Shown here in pieces: positions 34,703 through 47,900 of a stretch of 64,000 nucleotides of DNA. Below the pieces are notes generated by a model. The model was given only the letters and a program-made list of their open reading frames with translations. It did no database searches and was not told the origin of the DNA. The stretch comes from Trichoplax adhaerens. Lineage: Eukaryota; Placozoa; Uniplacotomia; Trichoplacea; Trichoplacidae. Location: positions 128,655-192,654 of the forward strand of contig NW_002060975.1 in the NCBI RefSeq assembly GCF_000150275.1, given 5' to 3'. Position 1 is the stretch's first letter; every line of letters begins with the position of its first letter. The position numbers and the translations under genes were made by a program.

Positions 34703-35007
34703 TACAGTCTACTGCATACTGTGCACTGTGCACTGTACCATACTGAACGCTACTGGCGCTACAGTACATACTGTACACTACTGTACTGTAGAGACCCTCT
34801 ACTATACTGTACTATACAGTACAGTAGTAGGGTCAACGCAATCAGTCAACAGCACTGGAAGATCAAACAACCAATCAGATACGGCCGCGTACACCTTCAA
34901 ATCTTGCAACTGTAACTACAGTGTACAGTACATTGCTCTTGCAAAAATCGATATGGTACCCTACTGTACAGTGTACAGTGCTGTACTGTACTGTACACTG
35001 TACAGTG
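34703..35007. repeat. TACTGTAC palindrome island
   Basis: Dense at 34703-34830 and 34919-35007 with TACTGTAC, GTACAGTG and ACAGTACAGTA words; the middle about 90 bp is ordinary sequence. Confidence 0.8.
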
Positions 35008-35689
35008 CTGTCTTTACGAGCTTCGCTTGAACCAGTCTCTGTCAGTTTTCAAAGTCGATTTGGTAAGGGAAACGTAGATAGCGTGTGCAGTTGAATTAAA
35101 TTTAAATTTAAAAATTGCTTTATCACAGGGTTATTGCCTTTCGAAGATTAGAAATCACCTTCGTTGAACAGGTAAATATTATTTTGAAAGCAACTAGATT
35201 ACATATTAGTCTCATATTCTAGCTGTTCACATTTTACTATCCTGGTCAAATGAATAAGCGAAGCAATGGTAGCAGCACTATGAAAGTTCATGCAGTTGAC
35301 TGCATGCTAGTGTCAACCATGACAGTATCACTACTCTAGGCAAGACAATGGTTCGTGCCAACTGCCCTAGCGGATGACTCTACCTGCAACTCATGTTTGT
35401 GTCACACTCGATGTACTCACGTCGTCTTGTGGGGTGACATGCATACCCGGTGTGACCGGTTTAATTCATTGTCTAAACTTTCATTGAAATTTTCCACTTA
35501 TGCAGCTGCAAGTCTATCGCCATGTTGTCTTTGTCGCTTCTTTATGGCTGTAGTTATTATTAATAGCTGTTGTTGAGATTTTAATTCGATTCTTGATAAT
35601 AGAAGAAGTGGGATACATCATGTTTCCATTTTGTATAGCATGAAGAGTGCTCTACGAGCATTCATTTTCTGTGATACGAAGGCATAATA

Positions 35690-35717
35690 AAGAACGATTT
35701 GAAAGGAAATCGTTCTT
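35690..35717. repeat. Hairpin, 11-bp perfect stem and 6-nt loop
   Basis: AAGAACGATTT, loop GAAAGG, AAATCGTTCTT. Isolated in intergenic DNA. Confidence 0.75.
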
Positions 35718-36731
35718 GCTCGCGTGAACTGCTAATGGACCTTTCTTGCTTTCATAGCGGCAACTAGTATTCTAACGACTGAGCTACTTTTTATGGATTA
35801 TTTGCTTTAAAATGAAATACGTGTATCTATGCGAATCAGGTTAATTAGTTCGAAAGAAATTATAGATCAACGTTCATGCAATTCTGAGCTTTGAAGCGCG
35901 TTGAGTCTAGTCCGTTTCACGAAGAATATTTCTGCATGGATTGCATCGTATCAGTGATGAAGTTAGCCAGCACACACCACATGATCAAGCAAGGCAATTT
36001 GAAAGTAGATTAGTCATCATCAGAATACAGTATTACATATATTAGACTTAAAATTGAGAGTATGGACGGTACTGTATCAGTCTCTTTTATGACTAGTCTT
36101 TTGAGCATGTAGTAATTATCATATTATTGGAAAAAGGGAATCATAAAGTGCCATAAATCGAATTGGTTACCCAAGTAGCGGTACGGTACTTATTCTACTC
36201 CAACTCTACAGTAAACCACGACTGGTATCTTGGTCATTTAGATACTACATATCTTTATAGTGTAATCACTACTGTACTCTCCATTTGTTTGACATTAACC
36301 TCTTACGTGATATAGGTAGGGTATGAATAAAAGCAATGTGTTTAACTTTTGAAGCTGTTCATTTATATAACATTGCAACCGTTTCAATATTGGCTATTGT
36401 TGATACTAGTACTTAAAAAATATTGAAGAAAAGGAATCAAATTGATACATTCCAGCTTTGATTGAAAGATAGGCGGCAATAATGATAAATTGTTAATAGG
36501 ATGTTATATGGAATATAAAACGCATAAATCGAACTCCTTTAGTAGAGACTCCATATACGGGATAGATGATAGATTGAATGGACTAGGCTTGGTTTTCACT
36601 GTCGTTAAATTCATTCGATAACAGTGTTACATTAATCGATAAAAGAATGAAATGATAATACGATTACTGTTATCTGTTGTATGATATAAGAACGGATTCT
36701 ATATCTTTCTTGTAGGTAATAGAATTCAGAT

Positions 36732-39700
36732 ATGCGTTGTCGCCTACTGGTTTGCTTTACGCTCTGGCTAGTTCTTTATGTTCATCACTGCCAAGGTACA
36801 AATATTGAACGTGTTATACCGTAGAATAAAAATTGCTGATAAACGAATGACTTGTTCGCGTCTTGGTTGCGATTGATACAGTCCATAATTCATCAAATAC
36901 ATTATTTCTTCATACCTAAGTTCTGTAGCAAAAAATTTACTGCTAATTCTACTATAACGTTGAAAATTCATAACTAATAGCACAACGTACTCTTCTATCT
37001 TGAATAGGACTCTCTATTATGTCCGTAGACTTGGGTAGTGAATGGATCAAGGTTGCCATAGTCAAGGTAATAATTCTTACTATGTGATAACATTCTTTCC
37101 CCCTTCAATTTGTCATTTAATTGATCTCGATGCAAATATATAAAAGTAAACTTACTAAAATTACTTTTTTGGGTAGCCTGGTGTTCCTATGGAAATCGCT
37201 CTGAATGCGTAAGTCGAGATAGTGGCTCAATGTTTATGACCTTGCCAATCCTAGCTAGAATCTGAATAGAATTATAAAAATATCACGACCCTATCTTAAT
37301 GATGGATTTGCATACGATTGTTAACATTCAGAGAGTCCAAACGAAAGTCACCAGCGGCAGTTTCCATCAAAGATGGCGAACGTTTATTTGGAGACTCAGC
37401 ACTTGCTGTAGTAAGCATCTTTCCACATAGTATACAACATTTATGAAGATACACTACATACTATACATTGCAATATAGTCTCGTATGTACGTGTGCATCG
37501 TATTCATTATAACTGCAGGCGTATAAAAACGATAACTATTATGATGTCGATATAGAGTATACTGTAAATATGAGTACATAGCTATGACTTATAATCATAA
37601 GTTGATAGCACTTGCTCAAACTTTGTATCGGTTCATTAATTAATTGTGGTCTTTGAGCTCTAAAAAAATATTGGTATTTCATATTACAGAGCGTTAAATC
37701 TCCTAAAAATGCTTACATATATGTTCTTGACATACTTGGTAAAAAGTTTGATAACCCATTGGTGGAATTATACAAGAAGAGGTTTTAATAATATTACAGT
37801 ACCCTTATTTAATAGTACAGTTGAATTACGATAGTAGAATGTAATACAACTCCATGCACTTGCTATTTAAAGAACGAGCTGCAAATATCATTTTGATTAT
37901 TACTCATACTTTCATTAATTAATTATGGTAGATTTCCTTTTTATGAACTAGAAAAAGACGAAAAGACGGGTGCAGTTCGATTTCGACATGACAGGTGCTT
38001 AACTGTGTACTCGCTACAATGATAGACAATTACAGCTCATACTATCCTACAATATAATTTACATAGCAGCCTTGGTGACCTAATTAATTGCTTATATATT
38101 GTAAAAATTTAGTGAAACTACCTACACACCTGAAGAAATTATCGGAATGATACTACAACATGCTCGTCAAATTGCAGCAGATTTCACTGGTCAGTAGATG
38201 CTAAGATGCTAAAAGTTACATAGGAATACTTATCGTCATTGTGATATTGCTTAGGTCAACCAATTGATAATGCTGTAATCACTGTCCCTCCTTATTTCAA
38301 TCAAGCAGAAAGAAATGCGTTATACGTGTAAGCATAGATGTGTATGCTATGTACTTGTAGAGTTGATATGTTACCCAAATTTATCTTATTATTATTTTTG
38401 TTTACTTTAGAGCTGCAAATATTTCCGGCTTAAATATTCTCCAACTTATGAACGACAACGCTGCAGGTTTTATAATACATTATCTTTTATTCATCGTTTA
38501 TCACAATCGATTATGTTTCGTAATCATTACCGTAATACTATATAACTCCATCAAAAAAAAAATTATAACTAGTTGGCCTCAATTTTGGCATGTTCAGAAG
38601 ATCATCATTTGGTAGCAAGGAGAAAGTATGCGTCTTATTATGTACAGTATTGTATAAATATATTATCAACTACCCGCTGCAATAGCAACAGTATCATACT
38701 ATATTATATGTTGAGTCAAATGTCTGATGTAACAATGTAACTGTTTTGCAGATTTTTCTCTTCTACGACATGGGCTCTAGTAGTACTTCTGCTACCGTTG
38801 CAAGTATGTAGTGAATGTATTTCGGTTTTATCACCGCAGTTACTGTAAAAATATACTAAACTACGAACTACTTTACGGTATCGACAACACTAGGCTACAA
38901 AACTGTCGGAAGGAAAGAAACTGGACTTTCTGAAACATTACCTCAATTACACATTATGGGTGTTGGGTAAGTAAATAAAATATTAAGTGATATTGCAGAT
39001 TCTGTAATCATGTTAACATGGGTTTTACATTGGTAATCTCTGATTAAAATGGAATAGATTTGACCGTACACTCGGAGGGAAAGAAATGGATTTACGTTTA
39101 AGAGATTATTTACTGAAAGAATTTAAGGTAAAACATCGGATTGATTAATTATGCTCTCCTAACGATGTATACCGCTGACTTAATTTTTTTGTCGGTAACT
39201 AAATTCATTCTGCAGAAACAAGGTAAAACAAAGGACGATATTACTAAATCGCCTCGAGCTATGGCAAAACTATTGAAAGAAGCTCATAGAGTGAAAAAAG
39301 TTTTAAGTGCTAATGCTGATCACTTTGCACGGGTCTGTACTATAACAAAGAAGTTTAAAATTTTAAGTTAAGAATAGTGCTTCATTTGATGCAGTATTTA
39401 TTAAAAAATGTAATACATTGTATTGCTAAAATTCGTAACCATTCTATTTGTAGAAACAGAAGTTAGTGCTGCTGTACCAATACGTACATTGATTGCATTA
39501 AAAATTTGTGTAAAACATTTTGTATAGATCGAAAATTTGTACAATGGCATTGATTTTCGAACGAAAGTTACACGAGAAGAATTTGAGAAACTATGTAGCG
39601 ACTTATTTAAAAAAGTTTCTACACCTATAAGAAATGCATTAAGGGCTGCCAATGTTGTTCTGGTAAGTATCTCTGGTTCTCTAAATGATTCCTGTTATTA

Positions 39701-42635
39701 GATTTTCCGAGGGGAAAGTAGATGTTGAATCATCATCGGCCGTAAAGGCTGCATACTGCAGCTAATACTATGTCTTAAAATGCACAGATAGAATTTATTA
39801 AGTAATTTTTATGAATTCTGTAGGATGAAATTGAACAAGTCATTCTAATTGGTGGTTCAACAAGAGTCCCTAAAGTTCAATCAGAGTTACTTAAAGCTAT
39901 TAAAAGGTCTATAGATTTATTTCGATGCTATCTTTGCGTTGATTATGAGAATGACATCGAGCACCCTCTTTATCTACTCTAGGGATGAACTGGGAAAAAG
40001 TCTAAATACAGATGAAGCAGCAGCTATGGGTAACGTAATTTACATGAGGCTATAAAAGGTTAAGATTTCATTTAATATTAGCATTAAATCTTAGGTTCCG
40101 TTTACCAAGCTGCCTCCTTAGGAAAAGGATTTCGAGTTAAAAAATTCTTAATTAAAGATAGCAACCCATACGCTATACAGGTACGACTCCTAAATATTAT
40201 TTTTCAATGGTCGCAACAAAGATATCGATACCTATCATTTATTTATTTATCATTTTTTCGTAATATGTTCAATGACATAACTCTTAAATTGCAGATTAGC
40301 TATGATCGCAAAAGTGAAACATCGTCAGAGGCGAAAAAGCGTATTCAGTTATTTCCACGCGGCAATCCAATACCTCAGAGAAAAGTTGTGACAATTAATA
40401 AATTGACTAGAGACTTCCATATTGATGTTGATTACGTTATTCCTGAGAATACTAAGGACAATGTTGTTCGGTAATTGTAGTATCTATGTAAACGACCACT
40501 TGTTGAAATTAAATGTCTTAAAATATAGTAATCGAAATTTCGATGTAAATTGTAGAATGCACGGTAATCGAGAACTCTTGCGTTACCAATTGTCTGGAGT
40601 AACTGATATATTTTCCAAGTATGTCGATAAAGCTGAAAGCAAGGGCATAAAAGTACATTTTCGACTTGATGACCATGGCCTTTTCCATCTAGACTCTGTC
40701 AGTTTGATTCTTTTACCTGAGATATTACCTTAATTAGCTGTGCTATTATTTTAAATATTATCTACCATTCACGGCAATTAGGCCGAAGCAATTTTTGAAA
40801 CTAAGTCCTCCCTGGATGGTGCAGAAGAATCTACGTTTTCTAGTAAGTGTATCCGTATACATCAAAGATTGGACTAGTTTAATAAGCTGGCTGATCTTAT
40901 AATTCCCATTTTATTTAGAAATTGGAAGTAATATTTTGAACTTCTTTTCTGGTTCTAAAGATGATAATGGCGATCCTGAAGTAGTCAAAGTAAATGAATT
41001 TTTTAAGTAACAAAGAGGAATGTAAAGGTTATCGAGAGTTAAGCGTACCATTTTCAAATACTAGGACTCAGCAGATAACAATAAGGATAGCGAAAAGGAT
41101 GAAAATGAAAATTCTAATAAAAAGACTGATGATAAAGAAGAAAGCAAAGGTTAGTTTAGCGGGTAAATTCATTTGTCATGAACTTTTGGATGGACTTTTT
41201 TCTTTGCATAAGATAGATATTCTTAACTGATACACTCAATAATTATAGAAAATAAATCAAAGGAAAAGACTGAAACCCAAAATACCACAGCAAATGCTAC
41301 GACTACTGATACCAATAATACTACCAACGGCACAGCTACTAAAGATGCATCTCCCAAATTGGTAGTAATTAAAGAGCCGATAACAATCACCGTTGAACAC
41401 TTAGATATGGAATTACCACCCAAAGAAGCCATCAAAGCATCAATCGACAAGTATGAAATAATTCTATCATGTAACATTATCTTGCATGAAATGTAAGTAA
41501 AGCTATCTTTTTTCGATCATCGAAATAGATTGGAGGAACTAACAAGACGTGATGTTGAAAAGAAAGCTAGAGAAATAGCCATGAACTCGTTAGAGTCATA
41601 TATTGTAGATACACAAGATAAACTATATTCTGAAGCCTTTGAAGCAGTTTCTACTGAAGATGAAAGGAGCAAGCTAAGGGAGACCTTATCAGAATCATCA
41701 GAATGGTTATACGAAGACGGCTTTAATGCAGATACCAAGGTAAATTTTTAATATTGCGGAGCCGGTCATAAATCTTTACAAAATTTAATTACCAATATGA
41801 TTGTATGATTTTCTTTCTATTTATGTCAGTACCAATAAGCCAAGTTAGAAATTAATAATATATATAAGCGATGCTACACTAACTTTGTTAGAATTAGACT
41901 AATTTCGAATTGTATGCAATGAAATGTTTGTAGACTTATAAACAACGTTTGGAAAGTCTTAAGGAACAAGCTAAGGATATATTCTTTCGAGTTAAAGAGC
42001 GTAAACTAAGACCAAAAGCATTGAAAGCATTAAAATCGGAATTAAATCATACTGTACACTTTATAAATCTTATGAAAAATTTAACTAGTTATAATAGTAC
42101 CGCTGATGCACCATTTACTGAAAGTGAATTCAAAGAGTACTCTGAATTATACAATGAAACAAAGGTGACTTGTATACTTTATTCAAAATTTTTATTGGTT
42201 TTTAATTGACTACAAAAATGTAATGGTGTTATTCCATATATGTAGAATTGGATGAAAACTGTAGCTGAAAAAGAAGATAAACTAGTGCCAACGGAGAATC
42301 CGACCATTCTTTCCAATGATATTAATAACAAAGCATCAAAACTTCGTCGTGAGACTTCTTACTTGGTAGAGAAGCTTCAAAGATATACTGAAAGGATAGA
42401 AGCTAAGAAAAAAGCGGAAAAAGAAGCGAAAGAGGCCGCAAAGAAAGCCGCCAAGGAAGCAGCCAAGAAAGCTGAAAACGATAAAAAAACCACTACAGAA
42501 GGAAAAGACCAAGACAAACCGGATGATACTGCTGAATCGCAATCTGATAATGAAAATAGTAAGGTAAACTCTAAGGAAGAGAAAAAAGGTGACGATAAGC
42601 AAGAAAATGCTGATGAAAAACATTCTGAATTATAA
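36732..42635 (+). CDS. HYOU1: HYOU1/GRP170, ER-lumenal Hsp70-family chaperone, 27 exons
   Basis: Exons: 36732-36795, 37008-37066, 37177-37208, 37332-37410, 37690-37781, 37932-37994, 38113-38189, 38255-38327, 38411-38466, 38573-38625, 38752-38803, 38894-38966, 39058-39127, 39216-39332, 39528-39662, 39824-39906, 39983-40029, 40095-40180, 40295-40470, 40556-40697, 40782-40842, 40919-40989, 41065-41149, 41249-41450, 41529-41739, 41934-42164, 42246-42635. They give 959 aa (human about 1000). Residues 1-21 are a signal peptide. ATPase motifs are V-D-L-G-S-E-W (28-34), F-Y-D-M-G-S-S-S-T and [24 protein letters not shown] precedes the substrate domain. An acidic, N/T-rich loop (exons 23-24) and a helical C-terminal region follow, as in GRP170. 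The end has a K/E/A-rich helix and terminates H-S-E-L, a KDEL-like retrieval signal. The family folds secretory proteins and acts as nucleotide-exchange factor for BiP. Confidence 0.96.
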
Positions 42636-43278
42636 ATAACTGAAATTGAACTTTAGTACGGTCACTAAGATATACTTACTGTTTACGGCAGAAAGTTATT
42701 TCAATTGTCTGTCGTACGTATTACGTGATTGTATAGTCTTCTTGACTAATGTGCTTGTTGCTGTAGTTCAAGTAAATAGTTACGTAAGTACATAGAGTTT
42801 TTATATTTCATTGCCCCTAAAAGCATAGGCACCGAATATTACGCGGTGTCTGTGAAACTGTTAGACTCTAGATTGTCATTGTAATGCATTTTACTATTGA
42901 TTTAGCTTAAGTAGATTTAGAAATTCAACTACGATGTGTTTAAAACCAATTTTTATGTCAGTACTTAAATTTTATAGCAGCTAGATAATTATATCTTGAT
43001 TAGCATCGTATATATCATAATCCATATTTAAATTAAATATTCCGGACATATTTGATCTAATATTAGGGAAAATCTTTTTATAGCCTTACGATGGCGGTAC
43101 AGTATTACGACTCTGGATAGATATTTATATGTCGTCGCATTACCGATTGCCAACAATTTGATACAGTATTAGTCATCAAATTGTCATGAAATTGTATCAT
43201 TATTGGATATTGTATATCAATAAACTATGAGACGAAGATAGCTCATGAATAAACAACTTCACGTTGATTGATAAATCT

Positions 43279-44680
43279 TTAAGGGTACATTGATGATACC
43301 TACTATCGTAGGGTTAGCTTTGTGTTTGCGAGAACTATCTCAGGAAATTATTAAAATGCGCTACTACGTATTCGTATTGGCAAAGCCTAACTTAATATAT
43401 GTTACTCCATCTAAAAAAATATTAGGGTACATTTTGTCACGATGGGTGCTAAAATGATTTATATGCTCGCGTATGCCACATAAAAAATGTTATTTGAATG
43501 GCTGAAATTCCTACAGCTATTCTAAAACACAGAATTAATAACTATATATAATTATATAATGGTAATTATAACAAAACTTGCAATGCTACACAGTAGTTAC
43601 AACAGTTGTTACGATCTAGCTAAAATCTACCATCGCTATCTTGCATACTATTTACGCCGATATCTTCAATTACCCTTTCAAGTAGTGAACTGTATGCTAC
43701 TGTTTTCTAATTAGCAGCAAAAGAATAAAAGTATTATGTTACCTCCAGCAATAACAGGAGTTAGGGCGTTGATTAGACTGTACTTTTACCTCTAATCATT
43801 TTTTCGTTTTTAGAGCTCAAGTACAATTGATCTTATCAGTCAATTTGTACAACCAACGAGATAACCGACTGTAACGAGTCACCTTAATATTTAGGAAGTA
43901 AATAGGTAAGGATAGTCTTGTTCTATTCTGTGGTTTGGTAAAGAGAGTGCAGCAATTTCGTGCTTTATTGTTAGCGATTTCTGTACTATATTCTTGGCGT
44001 AGCACTTTCATTAGATATCACCAGCTTACTTCATAATTATTGTTACTGTATAGCCATGGTCTTATTCTAAATACTGCAATACTCTTCAGTTAAAGGATAA
44101 AGAAAATCATTCTGATCTACTTTGCAGTACTACAGAAATAACGACTTATACTAATTACATGCTACTAATACACCCTGGCGCGTTGCTGACGATGATAACA
44201 GATTTGGGATTTTCTATCCTGACCATAATATTATTTCAGATTGATAAATATTTGAGAGTGCTATTGGTGACACCAACTATCATAAGGTTAATTTTTTATT
44301 TGCAGGAATTATCCCAGGAAGCTACTAAGATCCTCTATTACTTATTCATATTGGCAAAGCCAAACTCAATATACCCGCAGTTTACTCCATTCACGAAAAT
44401 ACTTAGATAAATTTTGCCGCGATAGGTGCTGAACTGCTTTATATATGATAAAAATTTTTTATTTGAATGGCTGAAATTCCTGCAGCTATTCAAAAACACA
44501 GAATCAATAACTGTATATAGTAATAATAACAAAATTTACAATGTTATAGTTATAACAGAAGTAGTAATCAATCTAAAGTCTACCATGCTAACCTGCAAAT
44601 CATTATATTTTCAATCACACTTTCAAGTCATATACTGTACACCACTATTTTCTTATTAGCAGTAAAAGGATGGAAATTAG
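43279..44680. repeat. Diverged direct duplication of about 450 bp
   Basis: Copy 1 is about 43279-43735, copy 2 about 44250-44680. Matched anchors in order include ATTGGCAAAGCC, TTTGAATGGCTGAAATTCCT, CAGCTATTC, AAACACAGAAT, CTACCAT and TTTCTAATTAGCAG versus TTTCTTATTAGCAG. Offset is about 965 bp; many small indels indicate an old event. Confidence 0.85.
43739..43880 (-). pseudogene. Broken fragment of the USP2-like gene (exon 2 and adjoining intron)
   Basis: TACCTCCAGCAATAACAGGA and GTTAGGGCGTTGAT match 24498-24530 inside USP2 exon 2. The following GATTAGACTGTACTTTTACC, CTCTAATCATTTTTTCG and TTTTTAG match 24706-24747, so about 175 bp are deleted between them at a shared GAT. Further right, GAGATAACCGACTG matches intron sequence at 24829-24842. 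Inclusion of intron DNA argues for a genomic copy rather than a reverse-transcribed one. No reading frame survives. Confidence 0.75.
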
Positions 44681-44986
44681 GTAATCTAGAGCACAGTTAA
44701 TTTACAGATACATGCAATACTTGAAGAACAGACAATTGGTACCATTATTTCAATTTCTATAGCTATTTACGGTATCGAATAAGAACAAAGTTAGCAGATA
44801 TTTTTCCATTCCATCAGTTTGTTACCCTGTATTTTAGAAGATATAGGCTACACTGTTATATAAAATGGACAAAAAAATTGCGGGCAAGTTCATGCTTTCG
44901 CTCTAACCTTAATTTACATTTTATAGAATTCAGTTACGCATAAGCACGGCTCTGCTACTACAGTATAGTATCGCTTGATTCCAATA

Positions 44987-47900
44987 TTACAACATCATCT
45001 CCAACTCGGCACAATTAGCTCCAACTTCAGCTTGAAAGCTGGCAGTGATAGCCGATTTAACTTCACTTTCCTTGTTATTAACTGTCACTTGAACTTGCGA
45101 ATCTTGAGCTACAGTTTCCACTTGATCATTACCGATTTGATTAACTTTAGCAACTTGTGAATCATTTACAGTGATTTCTGTTTCGTTTTCAACTTGTGGT
45201 GCATCCACTGTAGTCGCTGCACCGTTACTATTACTATTACTACTTCCTGCTTCTACCTCATTGATACGAGATGATTGTTGCTGTGTAGAATTATCATAAT
45301 TAGGATTGGAATGAGCATTGATCGAATTTGATTCTCGTCGCTTGACTAATTCTTGTCGACATTTTAAATTCTTTGCCTCCGATTGCTGCACAGAATATTT
45401 TGCTAGTTTTTTAGCATTACCATTTCGCTTAATTAAAAGAATAATGATCAAAACAAACAGGAGCACAAGAACACCACCAATAACTCCACCAATAATTGCT
45501 AATAATAATGTGTCATCTATTGATTGCAATAACAGAGAATATTATTTAAAATAGAAATTATCCTTCTGAAGAAGTTTAAATATTTAACCATATATCTAAT
45601 TTTACAGGTAATATATCGTACATGATTGACGTTAGATTATGGATTAGCATTTAGTTACACTTAAGAGGATGTGAAAACTCGAACTTACTAGTTAACGTTG
45701 TAACGATGAGAGTACTACTCGGTTGGCTGTAGCCTAATGAATTTCTGGCTATCACATAAATTTGATAGGTGGTGCGATGCTGTAAATTGCTGAGGATATA
45801 GTTTGTGCTTGTAGTATTCCCAGCTAATAGATAATCTCCTTGGTTTTCAACTCGATAATAAATCATAAATAGTTGGGATAAAAAGCCGTTAGCACCAGCT
45901 TGCCAAGATAAGGCAATCGCTGATGTGGTAATATTGGTAGTGAATAATAAGTGTGGAGGCTGAGGAATGGCTAAATGTATACGAAGAGAGAGAGAATAAG
46001 AATATTGATTAAGCAATCGAATATATAGCTTTCAATTCTATTTCATACCGCTAGTATTATCAAAGTTTATATAAGATGATGCAGTATCCAAGGTATAAGA
46101 TTATATTTTTTGAGAAGACTATAACTAGTTAAGACAGGAAAATTGTCACACTCATAGGTACGTACTTTTAGTATTTACAACAAGCGCAATTTGATAAGAA
46201 AATCTGCCAAAGCCATTGGATATTTGACAAGTATAAGTGCCAGCATTCGCTGCAACAACATTTGTTATATTTAAAGTGCTTGTTAAGACAGAGTTAGCGA
46301 CTTCGTTTAGGATCTGTATATTATTTACGAGACTTTGTGGAACACTACTATTAATGGAAGATTGTCCTTGCAGATATAGTCCATTTAATTTCCATGCAAT
46401 GACAGGCAAAGGATAACCACTTGCTGAACATGTTAGAACCGTATTCTCTTTCGTAAATGATTGTGCCGAAGTAGATGTGCTACTGTTAACGAGGACATGT
46501 GGCGATTCTAGACGAAAACGATTAAATATAGGGCAATTAAATAATTGATTCTAGTATTACACAAATGTTTATATTAATATCGCAGCAATACCAGAAGTAG
46601 TTAGCTATTATCGTTCATTTAGTTGCCATTGGCTGATCAGTTTGATAGGAATAGCATGATAAATAATTATAATATTCCGTGCGCTGAGTTATAACTAAAA
46701 GATAATGAAGAATTCTCTTACCTGTGATTCGAACTGTAACATTTCTGCTTGCAATTCCGATATCATTATTAGCTCTACAAGAATATACTCCATCATAACT
46801 AACCGAGGCATTGGAAATGAATAGCGTTGCGTTAGGAAACTGGATTGCATTAGGAGGCATTTCAGCACCTTGTGGAGTAATTCTTATCCAATTATAAGTC
46901 AAATTAGAAGGATTGCCCATAGCAATACAAGGTAAAGTAATGTCTTGACTTCGATTGGCAACAACCAGAGTTGGCCCATTTCCTAATACTCCAGTAAAAA
47001 TTGGTGGATCTAATGGTTGAAATATAGTAAATACACTTTAATATAGTCTAATATAAGAATGAAAGATCCAGTAATTATAGGCGGATTGAACTGAATTAAT
47101 CTTATGAATACCGAAAATTAGAAATACTCACATAAAACTATTAGTTGTGTTGTACTTGATATACTTCCAACAATATTGCTAGCTTGACAAGTCAATATTT
47201 TCCCGTTCTCTGAAGGTAGCGGCTGCAACATCAAGGAAGAGCTTGAGATACCATGACTATTTAAGATAGGACCATTGTTGCCTTGCGATGATATAATTAC
47301 ATTGGGTAATGGAAAAGCAATTGCAGTGCATGATAAATTAAAATTTTGATTTGCTATTGCCTTTATAGTCTTCGGAAATGCTGCAATCCTTGGATATGCT
47401 GCAAACAGAATATTATTTAATATTTGAATATTTGATAATAACTGTTAATTATTATTCATGATGCATTTCCACTTAACAAATAGTGCCTACGAGCTTTTTT
47501 TATTAGCAATTTACTCTCCTTCATGGACAAGCAGTTGCCAATTTGTTAAAATTTAAAACCTATCCGTATTTTTAATTATTAAAACTCACTTTGAACTACC
47601 AGTGCAAACGAATCTTTAATAGTATTAAACGGATTCTTGGCTTGACAGATATATTCCCTCGATTTTGAGCTATATTTGATATTCGACAACTGTAATTGGG
47701 CTGTCTTACTACCTGTCGAAACTACTTGATTGTTGATAATCCAAGTCGCATTAGCTGGAGGATTGCCACGATCTCGAATAGTGCAGTTAATATTACTAGT
47801 AGTATTTTCTCGAACTGTTAAGACTGAATTAGGCAGTGATAGGTATATTCCACTGGGAGGATCTACAATGGTTTGCAAAATATTACTTACGCGATATTTT

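Larger units (their letters stand above)
33677..36731. other. Intergenic, repeats but no supported gene
   Basis: Contains a 94-bp tandem duplication, a palindrome island and a hairpin, listed separately. The open frame at 35355-35576 is cysteine-rich but has no start context, splice sites or family resemblance. The last few hundred bases should hold the HYOU1 promoter; I could not find a clear ERSE (CCAAT-N9-CCACG). Confidence 0.55.
42636..44986. other. Intergenic region with duplicated DNA
   Basis: HYOU1 3' UTR (AATAAA at 43219-43224 is a candidate signal), then two copies of a roughly 450-bp sequence with a USP2-like gene fragment between them. Open frames at 44159-44410 and 44426-44659 lie in the second copy, have no counterpart in the first, and are not believed. 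Confidence 0.6.

Noticed and set aside
35735-35805. tRNA gene on the minus strand
   Set aside because: TAGCTCAGTCGTTAGAATA resembles an A box and D arm, but no GGTTCGAATCC B box and no closing acceptor stem could be found; at most a decayed tRNA-derived relic.
36180-36731. ER-stress response element upstream of HYOU1
   Set aside because: CCACG occurs near 36217 but the expected CCAAT is not at the nine-base spacing; only CCAAC at a wrong distance.
40996-41160. Lysine/arginine-rich frame as HYOU1 exon 23
   Set aside because: An alternative acceptor gives a basic stretch, but the acceptor at 41063-41064 keeps phase 0 and yields the acidic loop expected in GRP170.
42336-42623. Minus-strand hydrophobic open frame
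   Set aside because: It is the antisense shadow of the K/E/A-rich end of HYOU1, which accounts for the Phe/Leu-rich translation.
44159-44659. Two small open frames as genes
   Set aside because: They fall in one copy of the 450-bp duplication and the matching stretch of the other copy is not open.
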